A DNA stretch of 64,000 nt from Flaccisagitta enflata (Eukaryota; Chaetognatha; Sagittoidea; Aphragmophora): NCBI GenBank assembly GCA_965153355.1, contig OZ231128.1, positions 20,832,001 to 20,896,000 on the forward strand. The letters run 5' to 3'. Shown piece after piece: positions 23,063 through 31,744 of the stretch. A program made the translations under genes and the position numbers. Below the pieces are notes generated by a model. That model saw only the letters and a list, made by a program, of their open reading frames with translations. It did not search any database and was not told the DNA's origin. Within the stretch, counting starts at the first letter, position 1. Each line of letters opens with the position of its first letter.

Positions 23063-23063
23063 A
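23058..23063 (+). terminator. Poly(A) signal AATAAA overlapping the polymerase stop codon
   Basis: The stop TAA (23060-23062) is part of AATAAA. If used, the 3' UTR would be only the usual 10-30 nt to the cleavage site. This would suit the compact convergent layout with the next gene, which ends at 23398. Confidence 0.45.
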
Positions 23064-23350
23064 AAAATCATCATGGAACTAAATTAGGGATGGTTATTTC
23101 TTGTTGTTGTTGTTGTTGTCGGTTATTTCTTCTTCCTATCTTATCTACTCTAGATTGAATTCTTTTGTGTTATATTTCTGCCTGTCATCATCTATTCGGA
23201 AGAAATGAAAAAATGCATAGAGTTAGTGAAAATTCTGATTTTTTTATTAGTTTATCAATTAGCGAGAAAATGAATCTTCATGTAGTTAAAAACAATGAAA
23301 CATGAATACAATAAATGTAATTATAAGAGATAAATGAAAAAAATACAATC

Positions 23351-23356
23351 TTTATT
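23351..23356 (-). terminator. Poly(A) signal for the minus-strand Polinton genes
   Basis: AATAAA on the minus strand, about 42 nt beyond the stop codon of the 23398-24267 gene. It is a plausible shared 3' end for the minus-strand gene train. Confidence 0.5.
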
Positions 23357-23397
23357 TACAAAGACAAAGAAGTTAGTTTATGAAACATGACCGGGAT

Positions 23398-24267
23398 TTA
23401 CATGTAATCATTGATGTTCAAAGTGCTTTCGATGTGATCGTCATCGTTATCGGCGATGTCTCTTTCTTCCTCCTCGCCATTTGGCGCTGCTTGTAACATG
23501 GCCTCGGATTTGCGCAAAACTATTCTGCATTTGGCTCCACCAAAGCGCCAATAATGATCAACATACTGGTGAACGGCGCGGATGTCGGCGGCGGTTTCCA
23601 CATCAAAGACTTTGGCGCTGGAGAGTTTTTCCCGGAAGAAGGTTTCCACATCGGCGAGGGCGCCAGTCAAACTCATGATTTCCTGGAAAGTGAGGGACAA
23701 GCCTTTATTCCGTTTGAAGCGAATGACACCCTTGGCATCAATAAAGTATTGACGAATCCCAAGAGTCACAAATGACTTGTCCTGCGGCGATTTGTAGATC
23801 GAAAGTTTCGCCAAAAATCTGGGTGACAATTTCTTCACAATTTGCCACAATTCAACAGGCAAATCAACCATGTGGTTGGATGCCGCGGAAGGATTTTCAT
23901 TGGCCGTTTCCATTCCAGACATAACCACCACAGCGGCGTCGTTGACTTCTTTTCCATCCTTTCGGGTTTCTTTCTTTCCATCATCATCATTGGTTTCCTT
24001 TCCATTTAACTCCGGTGACGGCGGCTGTTGTTGTTGTTGTTCTTGTTTTGCATCCCTCTCGATTTTGTCGTACATCGCTTGTGCCGAATTGACCAACTCG
24101 GGCACAACCCGTTTGAACTCTTCATATTCCGATGATTTTAATTTCGCCTCTACTTCACCCTTTTCATACACTTGTTTTACAATAGATACGTGTGTTGATG
24201 TTGTCACATAATCAACCGTGGCGTTGATCAATGCGTATTTTGAAAGGGTAAAATTTTGTTGTTCCAT
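23398..24267 (-). CDS. Polinton PC4-like ssDNA-binding protein 1
   Basis: 289 residues. The N-terminal 75 are alpha-helical in character, residues 76-130 are a Gln/Lys/Asp-rich linker, and residues about 153-211 resemble the C-terminal domain of the transcriptional coactivator PC4/SUB1 (p15): a strand-rich KLSIYKSPQDKSFVTLGIRQ, then YFID and GVIRFKRNKGLSLTFQEI. In PC4 the IREY, KGISL and helix elements form the single-stranded-DNA-binding dimer, so a role in transcription or replication of the element is inferred. The C-terminus is acidic (EEEER, DNDDDH). It is the last gene of the minus-strand train and shares the domain with the first (31948-32580). Assignment rests on motif order only. Confidence 0.6.
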   Translation of the reverse strand: MEQQNFTLSKYALINATVDYVTTSTHVSIVKQVYEKGEVEAKLKSSEYEEFKRVVPELVNSAQAMYDKIERDAKQEQQQQQPPSPELNGKETNDDDGKKETRKDGKEVNDAAVVVMSGMETANENPSAASNHMVDLPVELWQIVKKLSPRFLAKLSIYKSPQDKSFVTLGIRQYFIDAKGVIRFKRNKGLSLTFQEIMSLTGALADVETFFREKLSSAKVFDVETAADIRAVHQYVDHYWRFGGAKCRIVLRKSEAMLQAAPNGEEEERDIADNDDDHIESTLNINDYM

Positions 24268-24406
24268 CTTGACAATACTTGACTTTTCAATGTATATATC
24301 TTTTTTTCTCTAGGTAGAAATTTCTCACTTTTTTCTGAAGAGAAAATCAGAAAAAATCATGTGAGAGAAAAACTACCGAATGAAGGGAATAATTCTCGGC
24401 TGGTTT

Positions 24407-25036
24407 TTAAAGACGTTCCCAGCGAGCTCTCCAAGTCTTGGAATCTGTTTCTAGAAACTTTAGTTGCCACTTTGTCCCGTCTGGATCTTTCTCGATTTCT
24501 TGTATCGTCACGGGTGACGTCATCAGAGGATCAACCACTCCTTCCAATTCTTGGATCTCTCCAGGTGATTTTTTCCGATTCAATGACATTTGCATTTCCA
24601 AACCCTCGTTGTATCTTCGTTTCAAATGCAAATAACTATGACGCAAGTTTTGATAATTATCTCTCAACAATTCATACTTCATGCAGGCTTCCGTCAAGCA
24701 TTCCATTGGATTCAAGTCAACTTGGCCCTGTAAAGAGCCAAATTGGTTTGCGGCACAGTGTGGTTCTCCGCTTTGGCCGACTCCATCAAACCCATAACAC
24801 TGGGATTCAAACGAGGTGAATTTCGACTTTTTTTTCTTGTTGCTTTCCGTTTCTTTTTCCTCCCTTTTCCTCTTTGAATTTTTCTTGCGATTCTTCCCAT
24901 GGGAATAATGTGAACTCTTTTCTTCGTTCGTGTTTTTCGTCGTCGACGAGGACGACGTCTTTTTGCTGTTTTTACCATGATGATGATGTTGCAACAGTTC
25001 GTCAACGATGATAGCCTCTTCTTCACCAGGATTCAT
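24407..25036 (-). CDS. Polinton Lys/Ser-rich protein of unknown function
   Basis: 209 residues starting at MNPGEEEA. An acidic N-terminus with a His run is followed by a strongly basic stretch (residues about 22-72, many KKK and RKKNSKRKR). A conserved-looking helical part with YELLRDNYQNLRHSYLHLKR may form a coiled coil, and the C-terminus is rich in Trp and acidic residues. The start ATG lies 2 nt past the stop of the protease gene, which suits co-expression. The basic region could bind DNA or direct nuclear entry; I recognise no family. Confidence 0.6.
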   Translation of the reverse strand: MNPGEEEAIIVDELLQHHHHGKNSKKTSSSSTTKNTNEEKSSHYSHGKNRKKNSKRKREEKETESNKKKKSKFTSFESQCYGFDGVGQSGEPHCAANQFGSLQGQVDLNPMECLTEACMKYELLRDNYQNLRHSYLHLKRRYNEGLEMQMSLNRKKSPGEIQELEGVVDPLMTSPVTIQEIEKDPDGTKWQLKFLETDSKTWRARWERL

Positions 25037-25037
25037 T

Positions 25038-25541
25038 TTAGTTAAATAAATCCCAATTTATTAGAGGTTTGTTAGGAAGGCGCGCAAAAACCTCGACTAA
25101 CTGGTGAGCGTAAACATCGTTTATATACTCTCCAGCGCCTTCAGTTCCTGCAGGAAAATGTTCCAACACTTCCGCGGGAGTAAATTGACGCGCCAACAAC
25201 AAGCAACAAAGGACAACCGTTTGGCCACAAATAGCTGAACTTGGGGATTGAATTATTACATCGGAATATTTGATAATCGACGCCGTTGACGCCAAGTTGG
25301 GGAGAATCTCGGCAGGGGGTGGAGTGCCAAACGAATTGAAATAGAAGACGCTGCGCGGCGCCTCTAGGCTGCTGATTAAGCACCAATGATAGCCCGGGGC
25401 ATCACTGGGGTCTAAATTGATGACGTAAAGACGTCGCTGTGGTACTGGGTTGGGCAATAGATCAAATGGAATTACATCCCCGAGCAATGGCGCCGTGTAG
25501 GCATCCGTTTCCAAGATCGAGTAGATTTCATTTGTATCCAT
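25038..25541 (-). CDS. Adenain-type cysteine protease (PRO)
   Basis: 167 residues, close to the usual size of adenovirus/Polinton maturation proteases that cleave capsid and core precursors. Visible active-site elements are His52-Trp53 in PGYHW, Asn69 in FYFNSFGTPP (where relatives mostly have Asp or Glu), Gln98 in IIQSP, and Cys105 in ICGQTVVLCC. The conserved Cys-Gly-Gln motif with downstream cysteines supports the family. It lies between the Lys-rich protein and the major capsid gene, a position that suits late virion functions. Confidence 0.88.
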   Translation of the reverse strand: MDTNEIYSILETDAYTAPLLGDVIPFDLLPNPVPQRRLYVINLDPSDAPGYHWCLISSLEAPRSVFYFNSFGTPPPAEILPNLASTASIIKYSDVIIQSPSSAICGQTVVLCCLLLARQFTPAEVLEHFPAGTEGAGEYINDVYAHQLVEVFARLPNKPLINWDLFN

Positions 25542-25552
25542 AATTGATGACG

Positions 25553-26944
25553 CTAGTAATAATCTTTCATAACACGTCTACTTCCATCGATTAGGATACG
25601 TTCGTTATTGTGTTCGATCATAACCAGAACGGTCAAGGCCGGATTTGACGAACTGGCGTCAAATGTGATATCGAGACGACAATTGGCGCCCATTCGCTTC
25701 AAAGTGGTGTGGTCTTGCGTCAATGAAGTTTCAGAGCCCATGTCAAAAACATAAATGCATTTTCCGTTATTCTTGAAGGCGTCGTAGCTGATAGCGGACC
25801 CATGGTCGATCTTTAGTTGGTGATGGAAAAGCCCGAGGTACGGCTCGACGTGATCAGGTTGAGTCACAGAGGTGTAATTTGGAGAATAAGAATAACTCTC
25901 GCTGTCTACGCTGATCTTGATGGAAGTGAGGGAGAAATGATCCCATTGAAATGGACTCCCAGCGTATCTCCCTCTGTAATTGTCCTGTCTTACGAAAGCA
26001 ATAGCAACCAAAGATGGCAGGCTTCTGCCCTGGAACAGGTCTTGGAAAGTGGCGGATTTCAGATTGGCGTCGATGAAGAGCGGTTTGACATACGACTGAT
26101 TGATCGGAAAGACGGCGGGTTTTTGGAGCAGGGATTTTTCAAGCTCCAATTTAAATGAGGATTTCAATTTGATTCTCCTTACGACAACTTTCATGGAAGT
26201 GATTTTGTATTTATAATTTGCGTTTGGATCATTGCTCATCAAGCAAAACGATGCGGGGGCCTTCAAAAATTCCGCCGTCCATCCAATCATAGCCGGAAGA
26301 TATTTTGCCTGAGAAAAGATAGGATTGAAAAATGCCGAGACGAACGTCGCTTCGCGGCTCTGTTGCGTAAGCTGAGCGCGTTTCCTCCATCCATCTCCGA
26401 CGCCAATGTCACCCATCGCGTTCGTTTCCCCGGGATTATCTTCATCGTACCATCCGCCTAGCGCCAAAAGGGAATTTCTAGCTTCAGAGCCATAATTCAG
26501 AAGAAGTTGAAAATAGCTGAGGATATTTGTTGTATTGAAATTATCACTCAACAGCTCATCAGACAGACGGATAGAGACGTTTGAAAAGATTGAAGTTGCA
26601 GGATGCTGCAGGAAGCCCACGCTGTTCGCAGTGACCGCTGCCACGTCTCCTGCAGCTGGTGCTGCATTTCGAAATGGATCCAAATTACCGCCTCCGTCCT
26701 TCACGATTTTTACTCTCACCTTGAAATAACTCTGATTTAGGTCACTGACGTCTTCAGAGGGCCCGATTGAAAAGTTCACCGTATTGGCGCTATCGACAAT
26801 CGCCACCGTTGGATCATACTCCTGAAAGTAACAACGCTCGATCGCCGATTCTACGAGAGGTAATTCGAACAAATCGAGCGATGAACTGACGCATTCCGTT
26901 CCTCCCGTCCCCGCAGCTCTTGCCAAATGATCGATCGTTGCCAT
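25553..26944 (-). CDS. Polinton major capsid protein (hexon-like double jelly roll)
   Basis: 463 residues starting MATIDHLAR. The N-terminal third has the family pattern: an ER(C)YFQEYDP-like opening, ESxYFKVRVKIV-type strands and an ATSIFSNVSIRLSDELLSDN block followed by an LLNYGSEARNS block. This matches the hexon-like double jelly-roll capsid proteins of Mavericks and adintoviruses. The C-terminal half carries the second jelly roll with QSYVKPLFIDANLKS and many aromatic strands. It would build the pseudo-hexagonal capsid lattice. No breaks. It is separated from the protease by 11 nt and from the core protein by 2 nt. Confidence 0.85.
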   Translation of the reverse strand: MATIDHLARAAGTGGTECVSSSLDLFELPLVESAIERCYFQEYDPTVAIVDSANTVNFSIGPSEDVSDLNQSYFKVRVKIVKDGGGNLDPFRNAAPAAGDVAAVTANSVGFLQHPATSIFSNVSIRLSDELLSDNFNTTNILSYFQLLLNYGSEARNSLLALGGWYDEDNPGETNAMGDIGVGDGWRKRAQLTQQSREATFVSAFFNPIFSQAKYLPAMIGWTAEFLKAPASFCLMSNDPNANYKYKITSMKVVVRRIKLKSSFKLELEKSLLQKPAVFPINQSYVKPLFIDANLKSATFQDLFQGRSLPSLVAIAFVRQDNYRGRYAGSPFQWDHFSLTSIKISVDSESYSYSPNYTSVTQPDHVEPYLGLFHHQLKIDHGSAISYDAFKNNGKCIYVFDMGSETSLTQDHTTLKRMGANCRLDITFDASSSNPALTVLVMIEHNNERILIDGSRRVMKDYY

Positions 26945-26946
26945 GA

Positions 26947-27387
26947 TTATGAGAAGATGCCGCCGTAAGGAAGGCCTCGTCGTCGACAGCGAGTTTGATG
27001 ATTAGATTTCTTTTTTTTCCGTTTTACAGTTTTCCGTCGTCGTTTCGCGCCAGATCCGGTTTGCTTTGCTTTTATAGCCTGGTGGATATCAGAGGCCCCA
27101 CGCTTCATGCCCGTCTTTAACGTCTTCCTAACTCCTGAAGCGCTTCGCCGGATATTCTTCTTCATTGCGGATTTTGGAGCTTCGCCACTGAGGACATCAA
27201 TGGCGGTGGAACTGGCAGCTTGAAGTCCTTGCTTTCCAAGATCTTTTAAGGTTTGTTTAACAGCGGGACGAGCCGCGGATATCGCTGACTTTAACAGAGG
27301 CTTAACAAATTGACCAATACGACTAAACAGACTGCCAAAACCATATCCCACGTGAAGACGCCGCCGCGGTGCTCTAAAGATTCTCAT
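26947..27387 (-). CDS. Polinton basic core / minor capsid protein
   Basis: 146 residues, strongly basic. An N-terminal RAPRRRLHVGYGFGSLFSRI and an amphipathic-helix region (KPLLKSAISAARPAVKQTL) are followed by a Lys/Arg-rich tail with KRRRKTVKRKKKKS. The GFGSLFSRI-like opening plus helix and basic tail is typical of pVI/pX-like minor virion proteins in Polintons, which may be protease substrates. The ATG overlaps the stop of the penton-like gene by 4 nt (ATGA). Confidence 0.65.
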   Translation of the reverse strand: MRIFRAPRRRLHVGYGFGSLFSRIGQFVKPLLKSAISAARPAVKQTLKDLGKQGLQAASSTAIDVLSGEAPKSAMKKNIRRSASGVRKTLKTGMKRGASDIHQAIKAKQTGSGAKRRRKTVKRKKKKSNHQTRCRRRGLPYGGIFS

Positions 27388-28664
27388 TGTGGCGGTTGCT
27401 GCGTGAACCTCAATTTGACGCGCACGTCATCAAAGAGGAAGGGTACCAAATCGCCAAATTTATTTCTAATTTGAATATTTATGGAATCCAAAAGTCGTGT
27501 ATTGACCTTTAAAAAGAAAGGTTTGAGGAATGTTTGAACAACTCTTTCACCTGGAGTAGCCCTTTTTATAGCGATGATGCGTAGCGTATCGCTGAATTGA
27601 TCTCCAACAACTTGAGATGAGACACAACTTGCATACACGTATAAACTGTTGACCAATGTCAACTGAGCAACATATTTACACTGACCTTTGATTTCGGTGG
27701 TGATATCCCATGTAAAATTCGGATCAATAAAATGCCTTGTTTCAAATTTTGGTTTTTTATCCTTGTCCTTGTCTTTGTCCTCATCTTTGTCTTTGTCCTC
27801 ATCTTTGTCTTTATCTTTGTCCTTATCTTCATCTTTATCCTCATCTTTATTCTCATCTTTGTTCTCTTCCTCTTTACCTTGATCCATAGGTTCACTGACC
27901 AAGTCAGACCTGGTCGACCAAGTCCAACCTGGCCGACCAAGTGTGGCTTCAGGGGTGGATTGAGGAGATGGATTAGGCGTTGGTTTTGGACTCGGATCAG
28001 GAGGATTGGGATTCGGTTTAGGTGGTTCGGGTTTAGGTGGTTCGGGTTTAGGTGGTTCGGGTTTAGGTGGTTCAGGTTTAGGTGGTTTGGGTTTAGGTGG
28101 TGGTAACTCATACTCATATGTTGGGGTATTTTTTGGCATACCCCATTTTCCATATGAATCATCCGTTTCCTCTCCCATGTCCATTCCAAGAAGACTTAAA
28201 ATTTCTCCTCTCAACCACAAGCTCAGGTACAAACCTTCCAAGTTATAACTAAACTTCAGAGAAATAGGATCATAAGTAAAAATGATACGATCTTGTAATT
28301 GAGGTATTCCAGTTTTTTTCAGAGCATCGTTTAACGCGTCACAAAGTTGCTCGGCGCTGGCGTAGTAGCCTTGCTGTAGAGGCGCGAAGAAAAACTTGCC
28401 ATAAGCTGGATAAGTTGCCGGATTCCGTTCTGTTTGTGGTTCCCAACGATATGTTGCATCAAAGACTGTGACAGATGATTTCAGGAAGGTGTGGTTATAG
28501 AAACCGTATGTAAATTCCAGCTCTTCGAGACCTACGTACATGTCACCTAAAGGATATGTTTGAGTGAGGGCAAGTCTATTGGTAAAGTTGGCAGGTACGT
28601 TTGGATACAGACTGGAAGAGGCCGTCGAAATCAGATCAATGTATTCATTCCAGGTAGTTTCCAT
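27384..28664 (-). CDS. Polinton penton-like protein with repeat-rich linker
   Basis: 426 residues when started at METTWNEY (28664); an upstream in-frame ATG at 28760 would overlap the integrase by 116 nt, so the shorter form is preferred. N-terminal strands contain YGFYNHTF, FFAPLQQGYY and ISLKFSYN. The C-terminal part (LYVYASCVSSQVVGDQFSDT, LRIIAI, INIQIRNKFGDLVPF) has the pattern of Polinton penton-like single jelly-roll proteins that occupy capsid vertices. Between them sits a low-complexity linker: tandem PKPEP units (28010-28105) and a Lys/Asp/Glu run (27745-27875), built from 15-bp and 6-12-bp DNA repeats. Confidence 0.75.
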   Translation of the reverse strand: METTWNEYIDLISTASSSLYPNVPANFTNRLALTQTYPLGDMYVGLEELEFTYGFYNHTFLKSSVTVFDATYRWEPQTERNPATYPAYGKFFFAPLQQGYYASAEQLCDALNDALKKTGIPQLQDRIIFTYDPISLKFSYNLEGLYLSLWLRGEILSLLGMDMGEETDDSYGKWGMPKNTPTYEYELPPPKPKPPKPEPPKPEPPKPEPPKPEPPKPNPNPPDPSPKPTPNPSPQSTPEATLGRPGWTWSTRSDLVSEPMDQGKEEENKDENKDEDKDEDKDKDKDKDEDKDKDEDKDKDKDKKPKFETRHFIDPNFTWDITTEIKGQCKYVAQLTLVNSLYVYASCVSSQVVGDQFSDTLRIIAIKRATPGERVVQTFLKPFFLKVNTRLLDSINIQIRNKFGDLVPFLFDDVRVKLRFTQQPPQ

Positions 28665-29838
28665 TTTTGAGCTTTTGATACTCTCGTTCTGAAATCCAAG
28701 AAGATGTATCGTCATTAACCGCTCTGAGCAGATACTGATTTTGACCTCCAGAAACTGCACCTGACCTTAATTTTTTTCCTCCAATTACACGTTTTCCGGC
28801 GATAAATAACTGTCTCTCTGATGTCGATGCCGGCTGTTTTGCCGGTTCCAACTCTGCTGAATATCGTAATTGCTTCTTTCCCGTCAATTTATACCTGTAA
28901 GGATAACTAGGAATTATTCGTTCCACGGTCTCCAGCGCTTGTTCAAAAGTCGTATCATACCCGCGCGTAAATTTACCGCGTGGCTTAACGACTCTTACCG
29001 TCTGTCCAACTTGAAACTTAGGAGGCGCATCTCCAATTTTCTCCTTGAACTTTCGATGGTCCTCAAGGAATTGAGCGCGTAACCACCCTTCATTCTTTTT
29101 TTGCTTTGCCTCAGTTGGAGTTAAACCATGAATTTTTTTGCTTCTTTTATTGTTTAGAATCTCCGCAACTGTGTCAATCTTGTCAATCCATTTAGCGTTT
29201 CCCTCTCGCGTCATCAATTTAAAGAGCAAATTTTCAATTTGACGGTTCATATTTTCAATCATGCTTCCTTTTATGGGGGAGGAAGTCCAATAATGAGTGA
29301 TTTGAAACTCCTGGTAGAAAGATGGGTTGTGGTACTCACCACCAGCATCGGTCCACAGCTTCATCGGTGGTTTTCCACCATTTTGATCAATAGCGGACCT
29401 CAACGCCTCTTCCACATCTTTTTTCGTTTTGGTTCGGCATTTATGCAACCATAAAAACCGTGAGAAGCAATCCATTGTGGACACGATGTATTTGAACTTC
29501 CCATTACCATAATTTTCAAGACCATCTAAAAAGATAACATCACTAGTCCAAGTTTCATGTTGACGCAAAAAAAGAAGGCGCATCCGTTGGAACTTGAAAC
29601 GCGGTCTTCGATGACGTGTGTACACAACCTGTTTAGAAAGCCAATCACGCACGAAAGAGAGGGAAATATTCAAATCAGGTCTGTAACGCTTAGCGACACG
29701 ATGAAGATTTTCAGCCGTGGCAAAAGTGGAATCGCCCTTGACATCATAATAAAGCTGTTTTAACAATTCAGTAACTGAGCTATTCTCCGGCTTGGTTTCT
29801 AACTCAGTACCCGAGCCATTCTCTGGCTTTGCCTCCAT
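28645..29838 (-). CDS. Retroviral-type (rve) integrase of the Polinton
   Basis: 397 residues from MEAKPE. A short N-terminal helical region is followed by the RNase-H-like core: Asp100 in WTSDVIFLD, Asp164 in LWTDAGGEYHN and Glu195 in SPIKGSMIEN, so the D-D-E triad is intact. The spacing of Asp164 to Glu195 is slightly short. After the core, FQVGQTVRVVKPRGKFTRGY and the strands following it form an SH3-like C-terminal domain. It would insert the element, normally with a 6-bp target duplication. The ATG overlaps the next gene's stop region by about 35 nt, and its end overlaps the penton-like start by 20 nt. Confidence 0.92.
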   Translation of the reverse strand: MEAKPENGSGTELETKPENSSVTELLKQLYYDVKGDSTFATAENLHRVAKRYRPDLNISLSFVRDWLSKQVVYTRHRRPRFKFQRMRLLFLRQHETWTSDVIFLDGLENYGNGKFKYIVSTMDCFSRFLWLHKCRTKTKKDVEEALRSAIDQNGGKPPMKLWTDAGGEYHNPSFYQEFQITHYWTSSPIKGSMIENMNRQIENLLFKLMTREGNAKWIDKIDTVAEILNNKRSKKIHGLTPTEAKQKKNEGWLRAQFLEDHRKFKEKIGDAPPKFQVGQTVRVVKPRGKFTRGYDTTFEQALETVERIIPSYPYRYKLTGKKQLRYSAELEPAKQPASTSERQLFIAGKRVIGGKKLRSGAVSGGQNQYLLRAVNDDTSSWISEREYQKLKNGNYLE

Positions 29839-30700
29839 TATTTTTCTCTTCTTGAGCTTGAAGCTGCTGTAACAACCTCCGTGGAGATGGCTCCGCCGAT
29901 TTATTCAATTTTCGACGTACTTTCGATTTTGATTTCGGTTGATTCACACCCCTTAACTGTTCCGGGGCATACCCATACGCAGCATTTGCGCGCGCCGCAC
30001 TCTGTCTCAATTTATATGGTGGCGATTTTTTTCCAGATGGTGGCCCGGGCGTAGGCTGACGCGGCATAGGTGTAGACTGATGCACGGGTGGTCGCATCGA
30101 TCCTTTCTGTGGCAATTTCCTCTTTGCTCCCGATTCTGTTCCCGCCAAGTAAGGAATAAGCGTTTCGTCAAAGGACCGCGCAAAAGGCACACTGTAATCA
30201 TCATCATCGTCTACATCCCAACGGGAATTTTTATTCATTTTTCCTCTTAAAACTTGTATCACACTTTCAGCTCCATTGATATTGTTCTGCATCATATCTT
30301 TGATTATTTGCACTAAATCCTCTTTGACAGCTTCACCATCAATCAGAAGCTTGTTATTGTTGAAAGAAACTCGAGGAATTCTCGCTAAAATGTTAAGAAT
30401 ATTCTGTGCCACAATTTGATCATCACCACTAAATGCCTTTAAAACTGCTTCCATGTTACTTATGTTTCCGGCCAGGAGGGGCTTTATTTTCTTAGCGAAA
30501 TCACTGATATTCTTTTCTTCCAAATTTTTTTTCTTATCTTGTTTGCGAATAAACGCATCTTGAAACTCAGCCAATTGTACATCATCCGATGTATTCTTTT
30601 TACCCGGCATTTTGAGCTCTTCTTTTCCCTCCGTAGTCGAAGTGGAAGTTGGAATCGAAGCGAGACGATCGGGATGGACAAGTCTCATTCTCTGCATCAT
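29804..30700 (-). CDS. Conserved Polinton protein of unknown function
   Basis: 298 residues from the ATG at 30700. The middle has a helix-turn region with ILNILARIPRVSFNNNKLLI, DGEAVKEDLVQIIKDM and RWDVDDDDDYSVPF. The C-terminus is Pro/Arg/Lys-rich with MPRQPTPGPPSGKKSPP and KSKVRRKLNKS. A short domain with a 'strand, (D/N)G, helix' pattern like this recurs in Polinton proteins that I cannot name, perhaps virion or DNA-binding proteins. The start codon overlaps the stop of the upstream gene as TGATG. Confidence 0.6.
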   Translation of the reverse strand: MMQRMRLVHPDRLASIPTSTSTTEGKEELKMPGKKNTSDDVQLAEFQDAFIRKQDKKKNLEEKNISDFAKKIKPLLAGNISNMEAVLKAFSGDDQIVAQNILNILARIPRVSFNNNKLLIDGEAVKEDLVQIIKDMMQNNINGAESVIQVLRGKMNKNSRWDVDDDDDYSVPFARSFDETLIPYLAGTESGAKRKLPQKGSMRPPVHQSTPMPRQPTPGPPSGKKSPPYKLRQSAARANAAYGYAPEQLRGVNQPKSKSKVRRKLNKSAEPSPRRLLQQLQAQEEKNNGGKAREWLGY

Positions 30701-31077
30701 CACTTTTTGGAAGCTGCACCAATGATGGAAGAAACAAGCGCTGGTAGGACCGTTGATAAGAGCGCGGTGATAAAAGCACCTCCAGTCTGGACGATACGTT
30801 TCTTTTTAGCCACACTATGGCGTCGTTGCGATAACTGGTAAATCTGCCTCTCAAAAGGTCTCAGTTTATCAATCTGCGCTTTACTTAGCTCCAAACGATG
30901 ATGGAGAAGGTTGATGCAAATTTCAGACAGACTTTCAAGAAGCGGTCTGTCCGCGCCTTTTATAAGGAGCTTTTGCCGTCGAGGGGGAATGGAACTGAGA
31001 TAAGAAAGAAATTCAAAATGTTGACGCACTTTACTAGGCTTCTTCTTTCCACTCACTTTCTTTTTCGATTTCCCCAT
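30700..31077 (-). CDS. Small basic Polinton protein with hydrophobic C-terminus
   Basis: 125 residues: a very basic start (GKSKKKVSGKKKPSKV), a helical middle (EICINLLHHRLELSKAQIDK, LRPFERQIYQLSQRR) and a C-terminal hydrophobic Gly/Ala/Leu stretch (TGGAFITALLSTVLPALVSS). This layout is common in Polinton and adintovirus genomes and resembles small virion proteins with membrane-active segments. Function is inferred only from layout and position between the ATPase gene and the 298-residue gene. Confidence 0.65.
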   Translation of the reverse strand: MGKSKKKVSGKKKPSKVRQHFEFLSYLSSIPPRRQKLLIKGADRPLLESLSEICINLLHHRLELSKAQIDKLRPFERQIYQLSQRRHSVAKKKRIVQTGGAFITALLSTVLPALVSSIIGAASKK

Positions 31078-31084
31078 TTTTTCT

Positions 31085-31744
31085 TTATTTTTGAAGGTAA
31101 ACTATATTTTCCTCACCAGGCAGTATTTTTGTACGAAACATTAATTCAGGAGGCGTATCCGGCCGAGTATCCACGAGCAAGTACGAGTAGCGTTCACGTG
31201 TGGAATCTTCGTATGCTTGAAGCATCAATTTATACATTTTGCTGCCTCCAAATAACTGCCGAGCCAATGTAGTCACGTATGACATGGCACGAGGGCTCTT
31301 ATGGAGAAAAATTAACTGAGTATTGAGGTTAATGGTGCGTCCATGACCCTTTAACCCTTGATAGAATGGGTTTTGGTTCAAATAAAAAACCCCCAAATTA
31401 TAATGATGAGAATAGGCGGTGAAAAGTTTCTCCAACAGCTTGCCATCAATCTCATCACTGACATCATCAAGCACTAAAATGGTGGGACCGCCGAGAGACT
31501 CGGGTTTAAGAAAATCAGGTGTCAATTGACTTGGCGTCAAAAACTCAACATCTTTCATTGTATCGAACATGTTCTGCCAAACTCCAAAGACGTATAACTT
31601 CCGGTGGGGAACGGGATTAAACATGACCGCCGAAGCGTCAAGAAGATGACGGACTAACGTAGACTTGCCGGAACTTGTACTGCCAATACACTGAGCCGTG
31701 AAAGGAATGCGCAAGCGCGCATCATAAGAAATTGGTTCATTCAT
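31085..31744 (-). CDS. DNA-packaging ATPase (FtsK/HerA-like)
   Basis: 219 residues from the ATG at 31744, which forms a 4-nt ATGA overlap with the upstream small gene. Walker A is GSTSSGKST at residues 21-29, and Walker B is TILVLDDV at residues 88-95. The order 'FTAQCIGSTSSGKST, YVFGVWQNMF, LDDV, LNQNPF, LNTQLIF' follows the genome-packaging ATPases of Polintons and related PRD1-adenovirus-lineage viruses. It would drive DNA into the capsid built by the neighbouring genes. Confidence 0.88.
   Translation of the reverse strand: MNEPISYDARLRIPFTAQCIGSTSSGKSTLVRHLLDASAVMFNPVPHRKLYVFGVWQNMFDTMKDVEFLTPSQLTPDFLKPESLGGPTILVLDDVSDEIDGKLLEKLFTAYSHHYNLGVFYLNQNPFYQGLKGHGRTINLNTQLIFLHKSPRAMSYVTTLARQLFGGSKMYKLMLQAYEDSTRERYSYLLVDTRPDTPPELMFRTKILPGEENIVYLQK

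Noticed and set aside
27688-28248. Plus-strand frames opposite the penton-like gene
   Set aside because: Shadow frames of the repeat linker; the minus frame carries the conserved strands on both sides.
28665-28760. Longer N-terminus for the penton-like protein
   Set aside because: It would overlap the integrase by 116 nt; METTWNEY at 28664 gives the usual small overlap and a typical N-terminus.
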